Counted from the first letter of the stretch, positions 8,209 through 18,548 are shown. The stretch is DNA of 24,803 nt from CAIXRL01 sp964619155 (GCA_964619155.1 CAZUEM010000040.1:1-24803); one strand, 5' to 3'. Numbers and translations are program-made. The notes: generated by a model not told the origin, from the letters alone.

Positions 8209-8653
8209 AGACGTCCAGGAGCTGGAGCGACGTGGCCTCGAGGCGTTCGACGATGATGCCCATGAAGCGCCGCATCATCTCGTAGCCCAGTTCCTGATCC
8301 TCGGAGAACTTCCCGCGCAGGCAGAAGCCCTGGAACATGATCGCGCGGGCGGGCGTGAGCGCCCGCATGTCGAAGTGGAGCTGGTGCGGCGGCAGCAGCC
8401 ACGACCAGCCGAGCACGTCGTCCGGGCCGACCGTCTGCACGACCACCGAACCGCGCCCCGGGGCGTCCAGTTCGAGCGCCACCTGGCCCTCGCGGATGAT
8501 CCAGAAGCGGTCCGCGGTCTCGCCGGCGCGGCCGATGACCTCGCCCTCCTCGAAACGCACGTTGGTGGCGCAGCCGGCGATGAGGCCGAGGTGCTCCTCC
8601 TTCATTCCGGCGAACAGCGGCAGTCGGGCGACGATCGGTTCAAGCGTCTGCAT
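8192..8653 (-). CDS. Stand-alone cyclic-nucleotide-binding-fold protein in the hydrogenase operon
   Basis: This 153-residue protein consists of one Crp-type effector domain (LPLFAGMKEEHLGLIAGC at 11-28, then the beta-roll with FEEGEVIGRAGETADRFWIIREGQVAL at 34-60) plus a C-terminal helix. It has no helix-turn-helix, so it is not a DNA-binding Crp/Fnr regulator. The usual phosphate-binding cassette (Gly-Glu plus Arg-Ser/Thr-Ala) is replaced by LGWSWLLPPHQLHFDMRA at 81-98, so the Glu and Arg that contact cAMP appear missing. It overlaps hydB by 14 bases and hydG by 17 bases, so it is translated in step with the complex. A role as an accessory or regulatory subunit of the hydrogenase is inferred; no biochemical function can be assigned from sequence alone. 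Confidence 0.9.
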   Translation of the reverse strand: MQTLEPIVARLPLFAGMKEEHLGLIAGCATNVRFEEGEVIGRAGETADRFWIIREGQVALELDAPGRGSVVVQTVGPDDVLGWSWLLPPHQLHFDMRALTPARAIMFQGFCLRGKFSEDQELGYEMMRRFMGIIVERLEATSLQLLDVYGDHD

Positions 8654-9800
8654 GCGGAGCCTCCTCCCGGCGCGGGACGGAGCGAATCGCCACCGTCTCC
8701 TCGGTGAAGTCGATCCCGGCGGGGCACCACGTGATGCAGCGCCCGCAGCCCGTGCAGCCGGAGCCGCCGAACTGCTCGTGCCAGGTGCCGAGCTTGTGGG
8801 TGACCCAGTGGCGCCAGCGCGCGCGCACCGAGGTGCGGGCGCCGCCGCCGTGGATGTACGAAAAATCGGGTGCGAAGCAGGAATCCCAGCGGCGCACGCG
8901 CGAGGCGCCGCCGCCGCCGAGCGCCGCGGCGTCCGTCATCGAGGTGCAGAAGCAGGTCGGGCAGACCTGCGTGCAGTTGCCGCACGCCATGCAGCGCACG
9001 GCGACCTTCTCCCAGTGCGGATGGTCGGGGTTCGACCGCAGCCGGCTCGCGAGCGCGGTCGTGTCGAGGCGGCGGCCCATCTGCGCGCTCGCCCGCTCGA
9101 TCGCCCGCGCGGCCGCCGCGCGCTCGTCCTCGCCCGCGGCCCGCGCGCCGAGACCGGCCAGCAGTTGCTCGCCCCGGGGGCTGCCGCTCTCGAGCACGAA
9201 CTCGTGGCGGCCCTCCTCGCGCACTTCGGTGAACGCGAGGTCGAACCCGGCGCGGGCGCGCGGCCCGGCGCCCATGGACTCGCAGAAGCAGGTGGCCGCC
9301 GCGCGCGTGCAGTGCGCGGCGACGATCAGGCACTTCTCGCGCCGTTCCCGGTACACCGGGTCCACCACCGGCCCGCCGAGCATCACCCGGTCGAGCACGG
9401 CGATGGCGGCGACGTCGCACGGGCGCACGCCGATGAAGGCGGTCGGCAGGGCGGGGTCGGCGCCGTCGGTGACGGCGAACGACTTCGCGTCCGCCTTCGC
9501 GGTGAAGAGCCGCACGCGCGGCGGATGCAGGAAGCGCTTCCAGCCGCCGGGGCCGTGCGTGGGCCCGAAGAGCAGCGCGCCCTCGCGCTTCAGCCGGCAG
9601 GCGCCGGGGCCCTGGTCGTCGATCCAGCCCGGCGTGAGGTCGGCGGCGCCCTGGATGGGCTCGTAGGCCAGCACGCCGTCCCGCACGACCGGGCCGACGA
9701 GCCCGTAGCCGGCCGCCCGGATCGCCTCGAGCAGGCGGTCGAACTGCGAGGCTTCGAGGACGGCCTCGCCCGTGACCGTGTTCGCAGGTGCTGCGTTCAT
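8640..9800 (-). CDS. hydB: Group 3b-type hydrogenase Fe-S (beta) subunit
   Basis: The 386-residue subunit passes electrons between the small and diaphorase subunits. Two 4Fe-4S motifs lie in the C-terminal third: C270, C273, C276, C280 (CMACGNCTQVC) and C349, C352, C355, C359 (CTGCGRCITWC). Additional cysteines at 128, 157, 164, 171 and 173 (GVRPCD, AAHCTR, CFCES), together with PTCFC at 281-285, are typical of the HydB/AsrA-like family and could bind another cofactor. ATG 9800 is preferred over the in-frame GTG at 9806 because GGGAG lies five bases before the ATG and would collide with the GTG. It is the first gene of the operon and has a putative sigma-54 promoter upstream. Confidence 0.94.
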   Translation of the reverse strand: MNAAPANTVTGEAVLEASQFDRLLEAIRAAGYGLVGPVVRDGVLAYEPIQGAADLTPGWIDDQGPGACRLKREGALLFGPTHGPGGWKRFLHPPRVRLFTAKADAKSFAVTDGADPALPTAFIGVRPCDVAAIAVLDRVMLGGPVVDPVYRERREKCLIVAAHCTRAAATCFCESMGAGPRARAGFDLAFTEVREEGRHEFVLESGSPRGEQLLAGLGARAAGEDERAAAARAIERASAQMGRRLDTTALASRLRSNPDHPHWEKVAVRCMACGNCTQVCPTCFCTSMTDAAALGGGGASRVRRWDSCFAPDFSYIHGGGARTSVRARWRHWVTHKLGTWHEQFGGSGCTGCGRCITWCPAGIDFTEETVAIRSVPRREEAPHADA

Positions 9801-9896
9801 GCGCACTCCCGCGTGGTTTCGCGACCGCGGCCGCCGCCACCGGCGCGCGGGTCAGGAACGTACGGCGTTGAATCGGGAGGACGCCCGCGAATCGCG

Positions 9897-9911
9897 GCAA
9901 CGCCTGTGCCA
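9897..9911 (-). promoter_or_regulatory. Putative sigma-54 (-24/-12) promoter of the hydrogenase operon
   Basis: On the minus strand the sequence reads TGGCAC, five bases, TTGC, with the invariant GG and GC exactly ten bases apart as in the RpoN consensus TGGCACG-N4-TTGCW. Only the seventh base (A for G) and the base after TTGC (C for A/T) differ. Transcription would begin near 9885, giving a leader of about 85 bases before hydB ATG 9800. Sigma-54 control is known for several hydrogenase operons, usually with an NtrC-family activator; none is encoded in this window. Confidence 0.6.
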
Positions 9912-9947
9912 CGCAGGACCGCGTCGCCGCGACCCGCCATGTCGGCT

Positions 9948-9969
9948 GCGCGGCTTGCGATTGCCGCGC
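9948..9969. promoter_or_regulatory. Inverted repeat, possible activator site
   Basis: GCGCGGC (9948-9954) and its complement GCCGCGC (9963-9969) flank eight bases and sit about 60-85 bases upstream of the predicted start of transcription. That is a position where a sigma-54 activator could bind. G+C-rich palindromes arise easily by chance here. Confidence 0.2.
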
Positions 9970-10080
9970 GCGGCTCAAACGCCTTCCATCCGGCTCCGCA
10001 TGACAGAATCGCCGAAGCTGCCGGACGCTGGCAGGCGCATGGCAATTCGTTGTCGCGGGTCAGGAGATTGACGCGGAATG

Positions 10081-10099
10081 CTGAACGCGCGCGGCGCGT

Positions 10100-10103
<4 letters not shown>
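10081..10103 (-). terminator. Hairpin overlapping the kinase stop codon
   Basis: A perfect 10-bp stem (CTGAACGCGC at 10081-10090, complement at 10094-10103) with a 3-base loop includes the TGA stop of the kinase gene (10100-10102). No T tract follows on the minus strand, so it may act as a Rho-assisted terminator, a 3'-end stabiliser or a ribosome-release structure. Confidence 0.4.
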
Positions 10104-13099
<2,996 letters not shown>

Positions 13100-13228
13100 G
13101 GTGCGGGCTCGGCAAAGGGGTCGGGACGCGGGACGGGCGCGCAATCTATCACGCACCCGCGGGCGGGCGGCGGCCGAAGCGCGCGGCGGCCGCGCGATCC
13201 CGGCGGTCCGGCCGGCGTCGCCGGGCCG

Positions 13229-13849
13229 TCAGCCCTCCGCGGGCCGCGGCGCGAGCCAGCCCGCGACGCGGCGCGCGAGCCGCGCGAGGAACCGGCCGAG
13301 CACCCACACGACCGCGATCATCGCGACCACCACGACCGCGAGCACGGCGAAGAAGATCACCGGGTGCGCCCACGCCAGCCACAGCGCCAGCGGCGCCGCG
13401 ACGTCGTCCAGCAGCGAGAGCCCGAAGTTCGAGAACGGCTCGGGCGAGGTGTTGGCGGCGGTCCGCGTCGTGGCCTTGGCGGTGTGGCTCACCGCCGCGA
13501 GCGTGCCGCCGAGGAGCCCCGCCGCCACCGCCATCGTCCCGCCGTCCACGCCGAAGACCGCCGCCGCGAGCGCCGCTCCGCCCGGGACGCGCACGAGCGT
13601 GTGCACGATGTCCCAGAGCGAATCGAGGGCCGGCACCTTGTCGGCGAAGAACTCGACCAGGAGCAGGAAGCCGCTCGCGCCCAGCACCCACGGGGACTCG
13701 AGCACGCGCAGCCCCGCGGGAAGCTCGACGGCGCCGAGCGCGCCCGCGAGCCCGGTCAGGAACACGACCGCGTAGAAGCGCAGGCCGCTCGCCCAGCCGA
13801 GCGCGGCGGCGAGCGCGAACAGGTGCGTGGTGTCGAACGTCGGGGGCAA
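13229..13849 (-). CDS. DUF4126 family membrane protein
   Basis: The 206-residue protein matches the DUF4126 pattern: an N-terminal hydrophobic helix with LGWASGLRFYAVVFLTGL, then a Glu/Asp-containing segment (LVEFFADKVPALDSLWDIVH, about 63-82) and several Gly/Ala-rich membrane helices, ending with a basic cytoplasmic tail. The last long hydrophobic helix is about 161-186. Function is unknown for the family. The start is a TTG at 13849, supported by a strong GAGGAGG Shine-Dalgarno (complement of 13855-13861) about six bases away; no ATG or GTG fits better. It lies between fabF and the kinase on the same strand, with gaps of 101 and 129 bases, so co-transcription is possible but not forced. Confidence 0.85.
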   Translation of the reverse strand: MPPTFDTTHLFALAAALGWASGLRFYAVVFLTGLAGALGAVELPAGLRVLESPWVLGASGFLLLVEFFADKVPALDSLWDIVHTLVRVPGGAALAAAVFGVDGGTMAVAAGLLGGTLAAVSHTAKATTRTAANTSPEPFSNFGLSLLDDVAAPLALWLAWAHPVIFFAVLAVVVVAMIAVVWVLGRFLARLARRVAGWLAPRPAEG

Positions 13850-13914
13850 GGCGAACCTCCTCGTGGCCCGCGCCCGGGCGGCCTTCGCCCGGCGCGGACG
13901 GCGCCCATCCTACG

Positions 13915-13947
13915 CCCGCCGGGCCTCCGGGGATGCGTCCCGGCGGG
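13915..13947 (-). terminator. Inverted repeat just downstream of the ketoacyl synthase
   Basis: A 9-bp stem (CCCGCCGGG at 13915-13923 with its complement at 13939-13947) encloses a 15-base loop and starts three bases after the fabF-like stop. There is no T tract. A second 7-bp inverted repeat follows at 13874-13892. These may terminate or pause transcription before the DUF4126 gene. Confidence 0.3.
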
Positions 13948-13950
13948 AGA

Positions 13951-15189
13951 TCAGGCGTCCACGGCCCTCAGCACGAGCACGCCGTTGTGGCCGCCGAACC
14001 CGAACGAGTTCGACATCACGGTGCGCACCCGCATCTCGCGCGCGGCGTTCGGCACGTAATCGAGGTCGCACTCGGGGTCCGGCCGGTCGAGGTTGATGGT
14101 CGGGTGCACGACCCCGTGCAGCAGCGTCAGCACCGCGGCGACCGCCTCGATCGCCGCGGCGCCACCGAGCGCGTGCCCCGTCATGGACTTGGTCGCGTGC
14201 ACCGCGAGCCGGGCCGCGTGCGCGCCGAAGGCCTGCTTGATCGAGCGCGTCTCGCCGGCGTCGTTGAGCGGGGTCGAGGTGCCGTGCGCGTTCACCACGT
14301 CCACGGCCTCGGGCGCGAGGCCGGCGTCGGCGAGCGCCATGCGCATCGCGCGCACCGCCGCGCGGCCCTCGGGGTCGGGCGCGGTCAGGTGATGGCCGTC
14401 GGCGCTCGCGCCGTAGCCCGCGACCTCGGCGAGCGGCCGGGCTCCGCGCGCGCGCGCGTGCTCGGCGCTCTCCAGGACCAGGATCCCCGCGCCCTCGGCG
14501 ATCGCGAAGCCGTCGCGGTCGGCGCTGAACGGGCACGAGGCCTTCTCCGGCGCGACGTCGCGGGTCGTGAGCGCGCGCAACTGGCAGTAGCCGTCGATCG
14601 CGAACGGCGAAATGGTGGATTCGGTGCTGCCGGCGAGCGCGGCGTCGGCCCGGCCGGAGCGGACGAGATCGAACGCCGTGCCGATGGCGTTCGCGCCGCT
14701 CGCGCACGCGGTCACCACGCCCAGGTTGGGGCCGCGGCAGCCGGTCTCCATCGCCACCACCCCGGCCGCCATGTCCGGGATCACCATGGGCACGGTGAGC
14801 GGCGCGAAGTGCCCGGGGCCTCGGGTGAGGAAGACCTCGTGTTCGCGCTCGATGACGTCGAAGCCCCCCGCCCCCGTGCCGACCACGACCGCGACGTTCT
14901 CCCGCGCCTCCCCCGCGGGAAGGCCGGCGTGCTCCAGCGCCTCGCGCGCCGCCACCAGCGCGAGCTGGGTGAAGCGCGCGGTGCGCTTGAGCACCTTCGC
15001 GGAGAGCTTCGCCTCGGCGTCCAGGTCGCGCACCTCGCCGGCGACCCGGCTGCGCAGCGCCGAGGCGTCGAACGCGGTGATGAGGGCGACGCCGGAGCGC
15101 CCCGCGAACAGCGCGTCGCGGAACTTCGCGACGCCGGTGCCGATCGCGGAGCACACCCCGAGGCCCGTCACCACCACGCGGCGCGTCAT
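13951..15189 (-). CDS. fabF: Beta-ketoacyl-[acyl-carrier-protein] synthase II-type enzyme
   Basis: This 412-residue thiolase-fold condensing enzyme elongates acyl-ACP with malonyl-ACP. The nucleophile C162 (TACASGAN), H302 (NAHGTSTPLND), K334 (TKSMTGHALGG) and H339 form the complete KAS I/II active site, and the C-terminal NSFGFGGHN loop is present. Length and motifs fit FabF. The gene is not next to acpP or other fab genes but after a secreted sugar-dehydrogenase-like gene, whose TGA overlaps its ATG (15186-15189, ATGA). It could therefore be an additional copy serving a special lipid or polyketide rather than housekeeping fatty-acid synthesis, which the window cannot decide. An in-frame open extension upstream runs through the other gene and is not coding. 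Confidence 0.92.
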   Translation of the reverse strand: MTRRVVVTGLGVCSAIGTGVAKFRDALFAGRSGVALITAFDASALRSRVAGEVRDLDAEAKLSAKVLKRTARFTQLALVAAREALEHAGLPAGEARENVAVVVGTGAGGFDVIEREHEVFLTRGPGHFAPLTVPMVIPDMAAGVVAMETGCRGPNLGVVTACASGANAIGTAFDLVRSGRADAALAGSTESTISPFAIDGYCQLRALTTRDVAPEKASCPFSADRDGFAIAEGAGILVLESAEHARARGARPLAEVAGYGASADGHHLTAPDPEGRAAVRAMRMALADAGLAPEAVDVVNAHGTSTPLNDAGETRSIKQAFGAHAARLAVHATKSMTGHALGGAAAIEAVAAVLTLLHGVVHPTINLDRPDPECDLDYVPNAAREMRVRTVMSNSFGFGGHNGVLVLRAVDA

Positions 15190-18134
15190 CGCAGCATCGC
15201 GAACCGCCGCGTGAACGCGGCATCGCCGGCGCGCACGCGCGCCAGGTAGACGCCGGCCCCGGCCGGCCGGCCCGAGGTGTCGCGGCCGTCCCAGCGCAGC
15301 GCGATCCGGCCGGCGGGGCGCACGGCGGCGGCCTCGCGCCACACCTCGCGCCCGGCCACGTCGTGCACCGACCACTCGACCTTCGCCGGCGCCGGCAACT
15401 CGAGCGTCCACGCCACGAGCCCGCGCGCGGGATTCGGGAACGCGCTCGAGAGCCGCAGCGCNNNNNNNNNNNNNNNNNNNNNNNNNNNNNNNNNNNNNNN
15501 NNNNNNNNNNNNNNNNNNNNNNNNNNNNNNNNNNNNNNNNNNNNNNNNNNNNNNNNNNNNNACGCTCGCCGTGTCGGCCAGCCCGCCGCCGTCGGTGACC
15601 GTGAGGCGGATCACGTACCACGTCCCGGAGCCGTCGTCGTGGTTCTCGGTCACCAGGATGCCGGTGCTGTCCTCGATCACCAGGATGCTCGGGTGGACGT
15701 GCACGTTGTGGTGCAGGTCCACGTCCCAGCGCCACTCGAGCGCCGAAGACGGCTGTTGCGCGTCGCTCGCCACGCCCTGCAGGTGCAGCGTGTCGTCGTG
15801 CGCGAAGAACGTCCCGACCACGGGCGAGAGGATCGCCACCGAGGGCGGGGTGTTGAACGCGAGCACGGCGCCGCCGCCGCCGAAGTCGTCGAGCCCCGAG
15901 ATGCCCGCGCCCTCGAGCGCGAGGCCGATGCGCCCGCCGGCCGGGGCGAACGGCCAGCCGGCGAGCGAGGCGGCGCCGACGCGCGTCGCGCCGCGGAAGA
16001 CCTCGACGATCCCGTTCGCGCGGGCGCGCGCGCCGAAACGCTCGCCGGCCGCGAACGGCGCCGTCCACGGACCGCCGCGCGGCACCCAGCCGGCGCCCGG
16101 TTCGTACGTGCGGACCGAGACCTCCTGCGACGCGGCGTCGTGCCGCACCTCGACGTGCGCGTCCGAAGGGCCGGCGCCCTGGAGCTTCAGGCGCAGCACG
16201 TGCGCGCCCGAGGCGCCGGGCGCGCCGAGCACCGCGTGGGCCTCCTGGTCGGCGCCGAACACGCCGCCGTCCCAGACGAGGCCGCCGTCGAGCGCGCCGC
16301 GCTCGAGCGCGCTGTCGGCGATCGCGACCGCGCCGCCGTCGGCGAGCCAGGGCGCTCCGGGCGCGCCGTCGGCGCGGTCGAAGTCGTCGAGCACGATGGT
16401 GGTCGGGAACGCGAAGTCCTCGCCGACCTCGATCACGACCGAGGCGGTGTCGAGCGCCCCGGCCGTGTCGGAGACCGAGAGCACCGCGACGTACGTGCCG
16501 GGGGCGGTATAGGTGTGCACGGGATTCGGCTGCGCCGAGCCCTGGCCGTCGCCGAAGCTCCAGGCAAAGGCCAGCGGGTCGCCGTCGGGGTCCGAGGAGC
16601 CGGCGGACGAGAACGCGACCTGGAGCGGCTCGATGCCCACGGCGGGCTCGGCCGACGCGGCCGCGACCGGCGGCTGGTTGCCCACGACCGGTCCGGTGTA
16701 GCGGATGCGCCGCACCTCGCCCGTGTAGATCGAGACGTAGTGGAGGTCGCCGCTCACCGGGTCCGCTTCCAGGTCCACGGGCCCGGCCATGGCTTCGCCG
16801 AACGCCTGGGCCCCCGTGAGCTGGTCGTTCGCATCCATGCTCAGGACGCGGATCCATCCGAACGTGAACTCGACGTGGAAATACTTGTTCCGGTAGGCGG
16901 GCGGGTACTGCGTGCCGGTGTAGAACGCCCCGGCGATCGAGGTGCGGCCGATCGCCCCGGGCGGCACGCTGAGCGCCGAGTCGCCGTGCGACCAGTAGGC
17001 GGTGGGATACGTCAGCGGGCCCGGGTTCGACGGGCTGCCGATCGTCGAGCAGCCGGAACTCGGGGGCGACAGGGCCTGGTAGTTGCTCCGCGCCTGCGGG
17101 CCCTCGTAGCAGGGCCAGCCGAAGTTGACGCCGGGCGTCTTGAGGATGTTGAGGTCCTCGTAGTTGGCCCAGCCCACGTCGCCGATGTAGAGCGTGCCCG
17201 GGTTGCCGTCGGCGGGATCCGTCGAGCCGGTGCCGGGACGGATCATGATGCGATACGGGTTGCGCAGGCCGTACGCCCAGATGCGCGAGCGCTTCGAGAG
17301 CGGGTCGCCGTCCCAGTACGGATTGCTCGGGTAGCCGTGGCCGTTCGCGGGGTTGATCCGGAGGATCTTGCCCGCGAGGCTGCCGAGCGACTGGGCGCGG
17401 AACGCGCCGATGTCCTCGGACGGGTCGGTCTTGCCCGGCCCGAAGGCGTTGGGGTCCAGCCCGCCGCCGTCGGCGGTGTTGAATTGCGCGCCCTCGCCCG
17501 CGCTGAGGAGCAGGCTGCCGTCCCGGCCGAACTCCACCGAGCCGACCGTGTGCGTGGACGAGGCGCTCAGGATGCCCTCCGTCCAGTTCGTGCCGAGGAG
17601 CACCGTGCGGGTCGAGAGGTCGAGCGCGTTCGAGTCGCTCGCGCTCACCTGGTAGCGCACGAGCCGCCCGAACGCGTCGTCATTGTCGTCCACGCCGTTG
17701 GTGTCCGGGTCCACCGTGTAGGCCAGGTAGAGGTAGCGGTTGGAGGCGAAGTTCGGGTCCACCGCGAAGCCGATCGCGCCTCGATCGGCGCTGCTGAGCA
17801 CCTCGGTCTCGCCGTTCCACATGGGCACCGGGTGGCGCACGCCGTTCTTCGACACCCACAGCCGCCCGCGCTTCTCGAGCGTCAGCATTCGCCCGTCGGG
17901 AAGGAAACGGATCCCCACCGGGACGTCGAAGTAAAGGCCCGGCACGGCGTTCTCCACGACGAAGTCGGGCGGCACCTCGAGCGCGTTCGCGGGCGGCGCG
18001 GCCGGCCCGGCGAGCGCGAGCGAGGCCAGCGCCAGCGCGGCGAACGCGGCGCCGGCGGCGCGGCGGAGCGGGCGGTTCACGGGGGCGGGTGTCGTGCGGG
18101 AGGCGGAGCGGGAGCGCGAGATGCCGTGACGCAA
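15186..18134 (-). CDS. Secreted PQQ-type glucose/sorbosone dehydrogenase-like protein with PKD and sorting domains (interrupted by scaffold gap)
   Basis: A large exported protein. A basic N-terminus and hydrophobic Ala/Leu core with a likely cleavage near residue 51 (PANA) form the signal peptide. Residues about 55-485 look like a glucose/sorbosone dehydrogenase beta-propeller, with LEKRGRLWV, STHTVGSVEFGRDGSLL (the conserved His), IWAYGLRNPYRI and VNFGWPCYEG. A PKD domain follows (about 490-575, WSFGDG), then a lectin/LamG-like segment, a second Ig/PKD-like region, the 100-N gap, and a C-terminal FlgD/Por-type domain (SSAFPNPARG, GRDTSGRPAGAGVYLARV). Both flanks happen to share a frame, but the gap size is nominal, so the true length is unknown. 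TTG 18134 has AGAGG six bases upstream; GTG 18080 would also give a signal peptide. Substrate is not predictable. Confidence 0.8.
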   Translation of the reverse strand: MRHGISRSRSASRTTPAPVNRPLRRAAGAAFAALALASLALAGPAAPPANALEVPPDFVVENAVPGLYFDVPVGIRFLPDGRMLTLEKRGRLWVSKNGVRHPVPMWNGETEVLSSADRGAIGFAVDPNFASNRYLYLAYTVDPDTNGVDDNDDAFGRLVRYQVSASDSNALDLSTRTVLLGTNWTEGILSASSTHTVGSVEFGRDGSLLLSAGEGAQFNTADGGGLDPNAFGPGKTDPSEDIGAFRAQSLGSLAGKILRINPANGHGYPSNPYWDGDPLSKRSRIWAYGLRNPYRIMIRPGTGSTDPADGNPGTLYIGDVGWANYEDLNILKTPGVNFGWPCYEGPQARSNYQALSPPSSGCSTIGSPSNPGPLTYPTAYWSHGDSALSVPPGAIGRTSIAGAFYTGTQYPPAYRNKYFHVEFTFGWIRVLSMDANDQLTGAQAFGEAMAGPVDLEADPVSGDLHYVSIYTGEVRRIRYTGPVVGNQPPVAAASAEPAVGIEPLQVAFSSAGSSDPDGDPLAFAWSFGDGQGSAQPNPVHTYTAPGTYVAVLSVSDTAGALDTASVVIEVGEDFAFPTTIVLDDFDRADGAPGAPWLADGGAVAIADSALERGALDGGLVWDGGVFGADQEAHAVLGAPGASGAHVLRLKLQGAGPSDAHVEVRHDAASQEVSVRTYEPGAGWVPRGGPWTAPFAAGERFGARARANGIVEVFRGATRVGAASLAGWPFAPAGGRIGLALEGAGISGLDDFGGGGAVLAFNTPPSVAILSPVVGTFFAHDDTLHLQGVASDAQQPSSALEWRWDVDLHHNVHVHPSILVIEDSTGILVTENHDDGSGTWYVIRLTVTDGGGLADTASXXXXXXXXXXXXXXXXXXXXXXXXXXXXXXXXXXALRLSSAFPNPARGLVAWTLELPAPAKVEWSVHDVAGREVWREAAAVRPAGRIALRWDGRDTSGRPAGAGVYLARVRAGDAAFTRRFAMLR
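15462..15561. other. Assembly gap (100 N)
   Basis: Exactly 100 undetermined bases, the conventional placeholder for a scaffold gap of unknown length. It falls inside the secreted dehydrogenase-like gene, between its last Ig/PKD-like module and the C-terminal sorting domain, where repeated modules could have broken the assembly. Confidence 0.97.
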
Positions 18135-18375
18135 GGAGGACCTCTCGGGAAGGATGGGGACCGGGGGGTGCAGGGCGTGCGGGCGGCGCCAGCGTGTTCG
18201 GGGGCAGCGATATTACCGTGCGCCCGCGGGGCGCTGGCCAGCGTTTTTTCGCATGGCGGCCGGGCGCGGTGCATCTCGCACGCTCGCCGCGCGGAATGCG
18301 GCCCGCGGGCTGTCCGGGCATCCGGCAACCCGCGCCCGCGAGGCCGGCGAGGCCTCGCTCCGCGTGATTTTCCCG

Positions 18376-18404
18376 TTGATTCGCGCGTCCCGCCGGCCTA
18401 CATT
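18376..18404 (+). promoter_or_regulatory. Putative sigma-70 promoter of the rsgA leader
   Basis: TTGATT (18376-18381) and TACATT (18399-18404) are separated by 17 bases, each matching four of six consensus positions, in one of the more A+T-rich spots of the window. Transcription would start near 18411, ahead of a hairpin, a Shine-Dalgarno and a terminator, so the arrangement is self-consistent. Confidence 0.55.
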
Positions 18405-18418
18405 GCCCGGCACGTCGT

Positions 18419-18437
18419 CGCGCGCATGGTGCGCGCG
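18419..18437 (+). other. 5' leader hairpin
   Basis: CGCGCGCA (18419-18426) and its complement (18430-18437) form an 8-bp stem around a 3-base loop within about ten bases of the predicted transcript start and eleven bases before the GGAAGGAG ribosome-binding site. It could stabilise the RNA or modulate access to that site. Confidence 0.45.
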
Positions 18438-18464
18438 CCCGTACGCCGGAAGGAGTGAGTGCCT

Positions 18465-18521
18465 GTGAATGCCCGTGTGAGCGTTCTTCGCGCGTCACGT
18501 CCCGTCCGGCCTCGCGCCTAG
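18465..18521 (+). CDS. Possible 18-residue Arg-rich leader peptide
   Basis: A short frame starts with GTG 18465, nine bases after a near-perfect Shine-Dalgarno GGAAGGAG (18448-18455), and ends at TAG 18519-18521. It would encode MNARVSVLRASRPVRPRA, with five Arg in 18 residues. An in-frame GTG at 18459 is too close to the ribosome-binding site. An intrinsic terminator follows 27 bases after the stop, the classic layout of an attenuation leader, although a stand-alone micropeptide mRNA is equally possible. I do not recognise the peptide. Support comes from the signals around it, not from homology. Confidence 0.4.
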   Translation: MNARVSVLRASRPVRPRA

Positions 18522-18548
18522 CTCCGAGCGCATACGCCTCGAGCCCCG

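Larger units (their letters stand above)
9801..10099. other. Intergenic region upstream of the hydrogenase operon
   Basis: This 299-base stretch separates the hydB start from the kinase stop, both on the minus strand. It holds the sigma-54-like element (9897-9911), a 7-bp inverted repeat (9948-9969) and most of a hairpin at the kinase stop (10081-10103). No convincing coding frame was found, and no TTGAT-N4-ATCAA (FNR) or TGTGA-N6-TCACA (CRP) box. Confidence 0.6.

Noticed and set aside
8192..8653. Crp/Fnr transcription factor
   Set aside because: Only the effector fold is present; after the long helix the protein ends without a helix-turn-helix.
9806..9806. GTG 9806 as hydB start
   Set aside because: The GGGAG ribosome-binding site would overlap it; ATG 9800 has correct spacing.
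9801..10099. FNR, CRP or HupR-type (TTG-N5-CAA) operator upstream of hydB
   Set aside because: Looked for on both strands; no acceptable match found.
18441..18480. SRP RNA-like CCGGAAGGA motif
   Set aside because: The flanking CAGG and complementary helix bases of SRP RNA are missing; GGAAGGAG is better explained as a ribosome-binding site.
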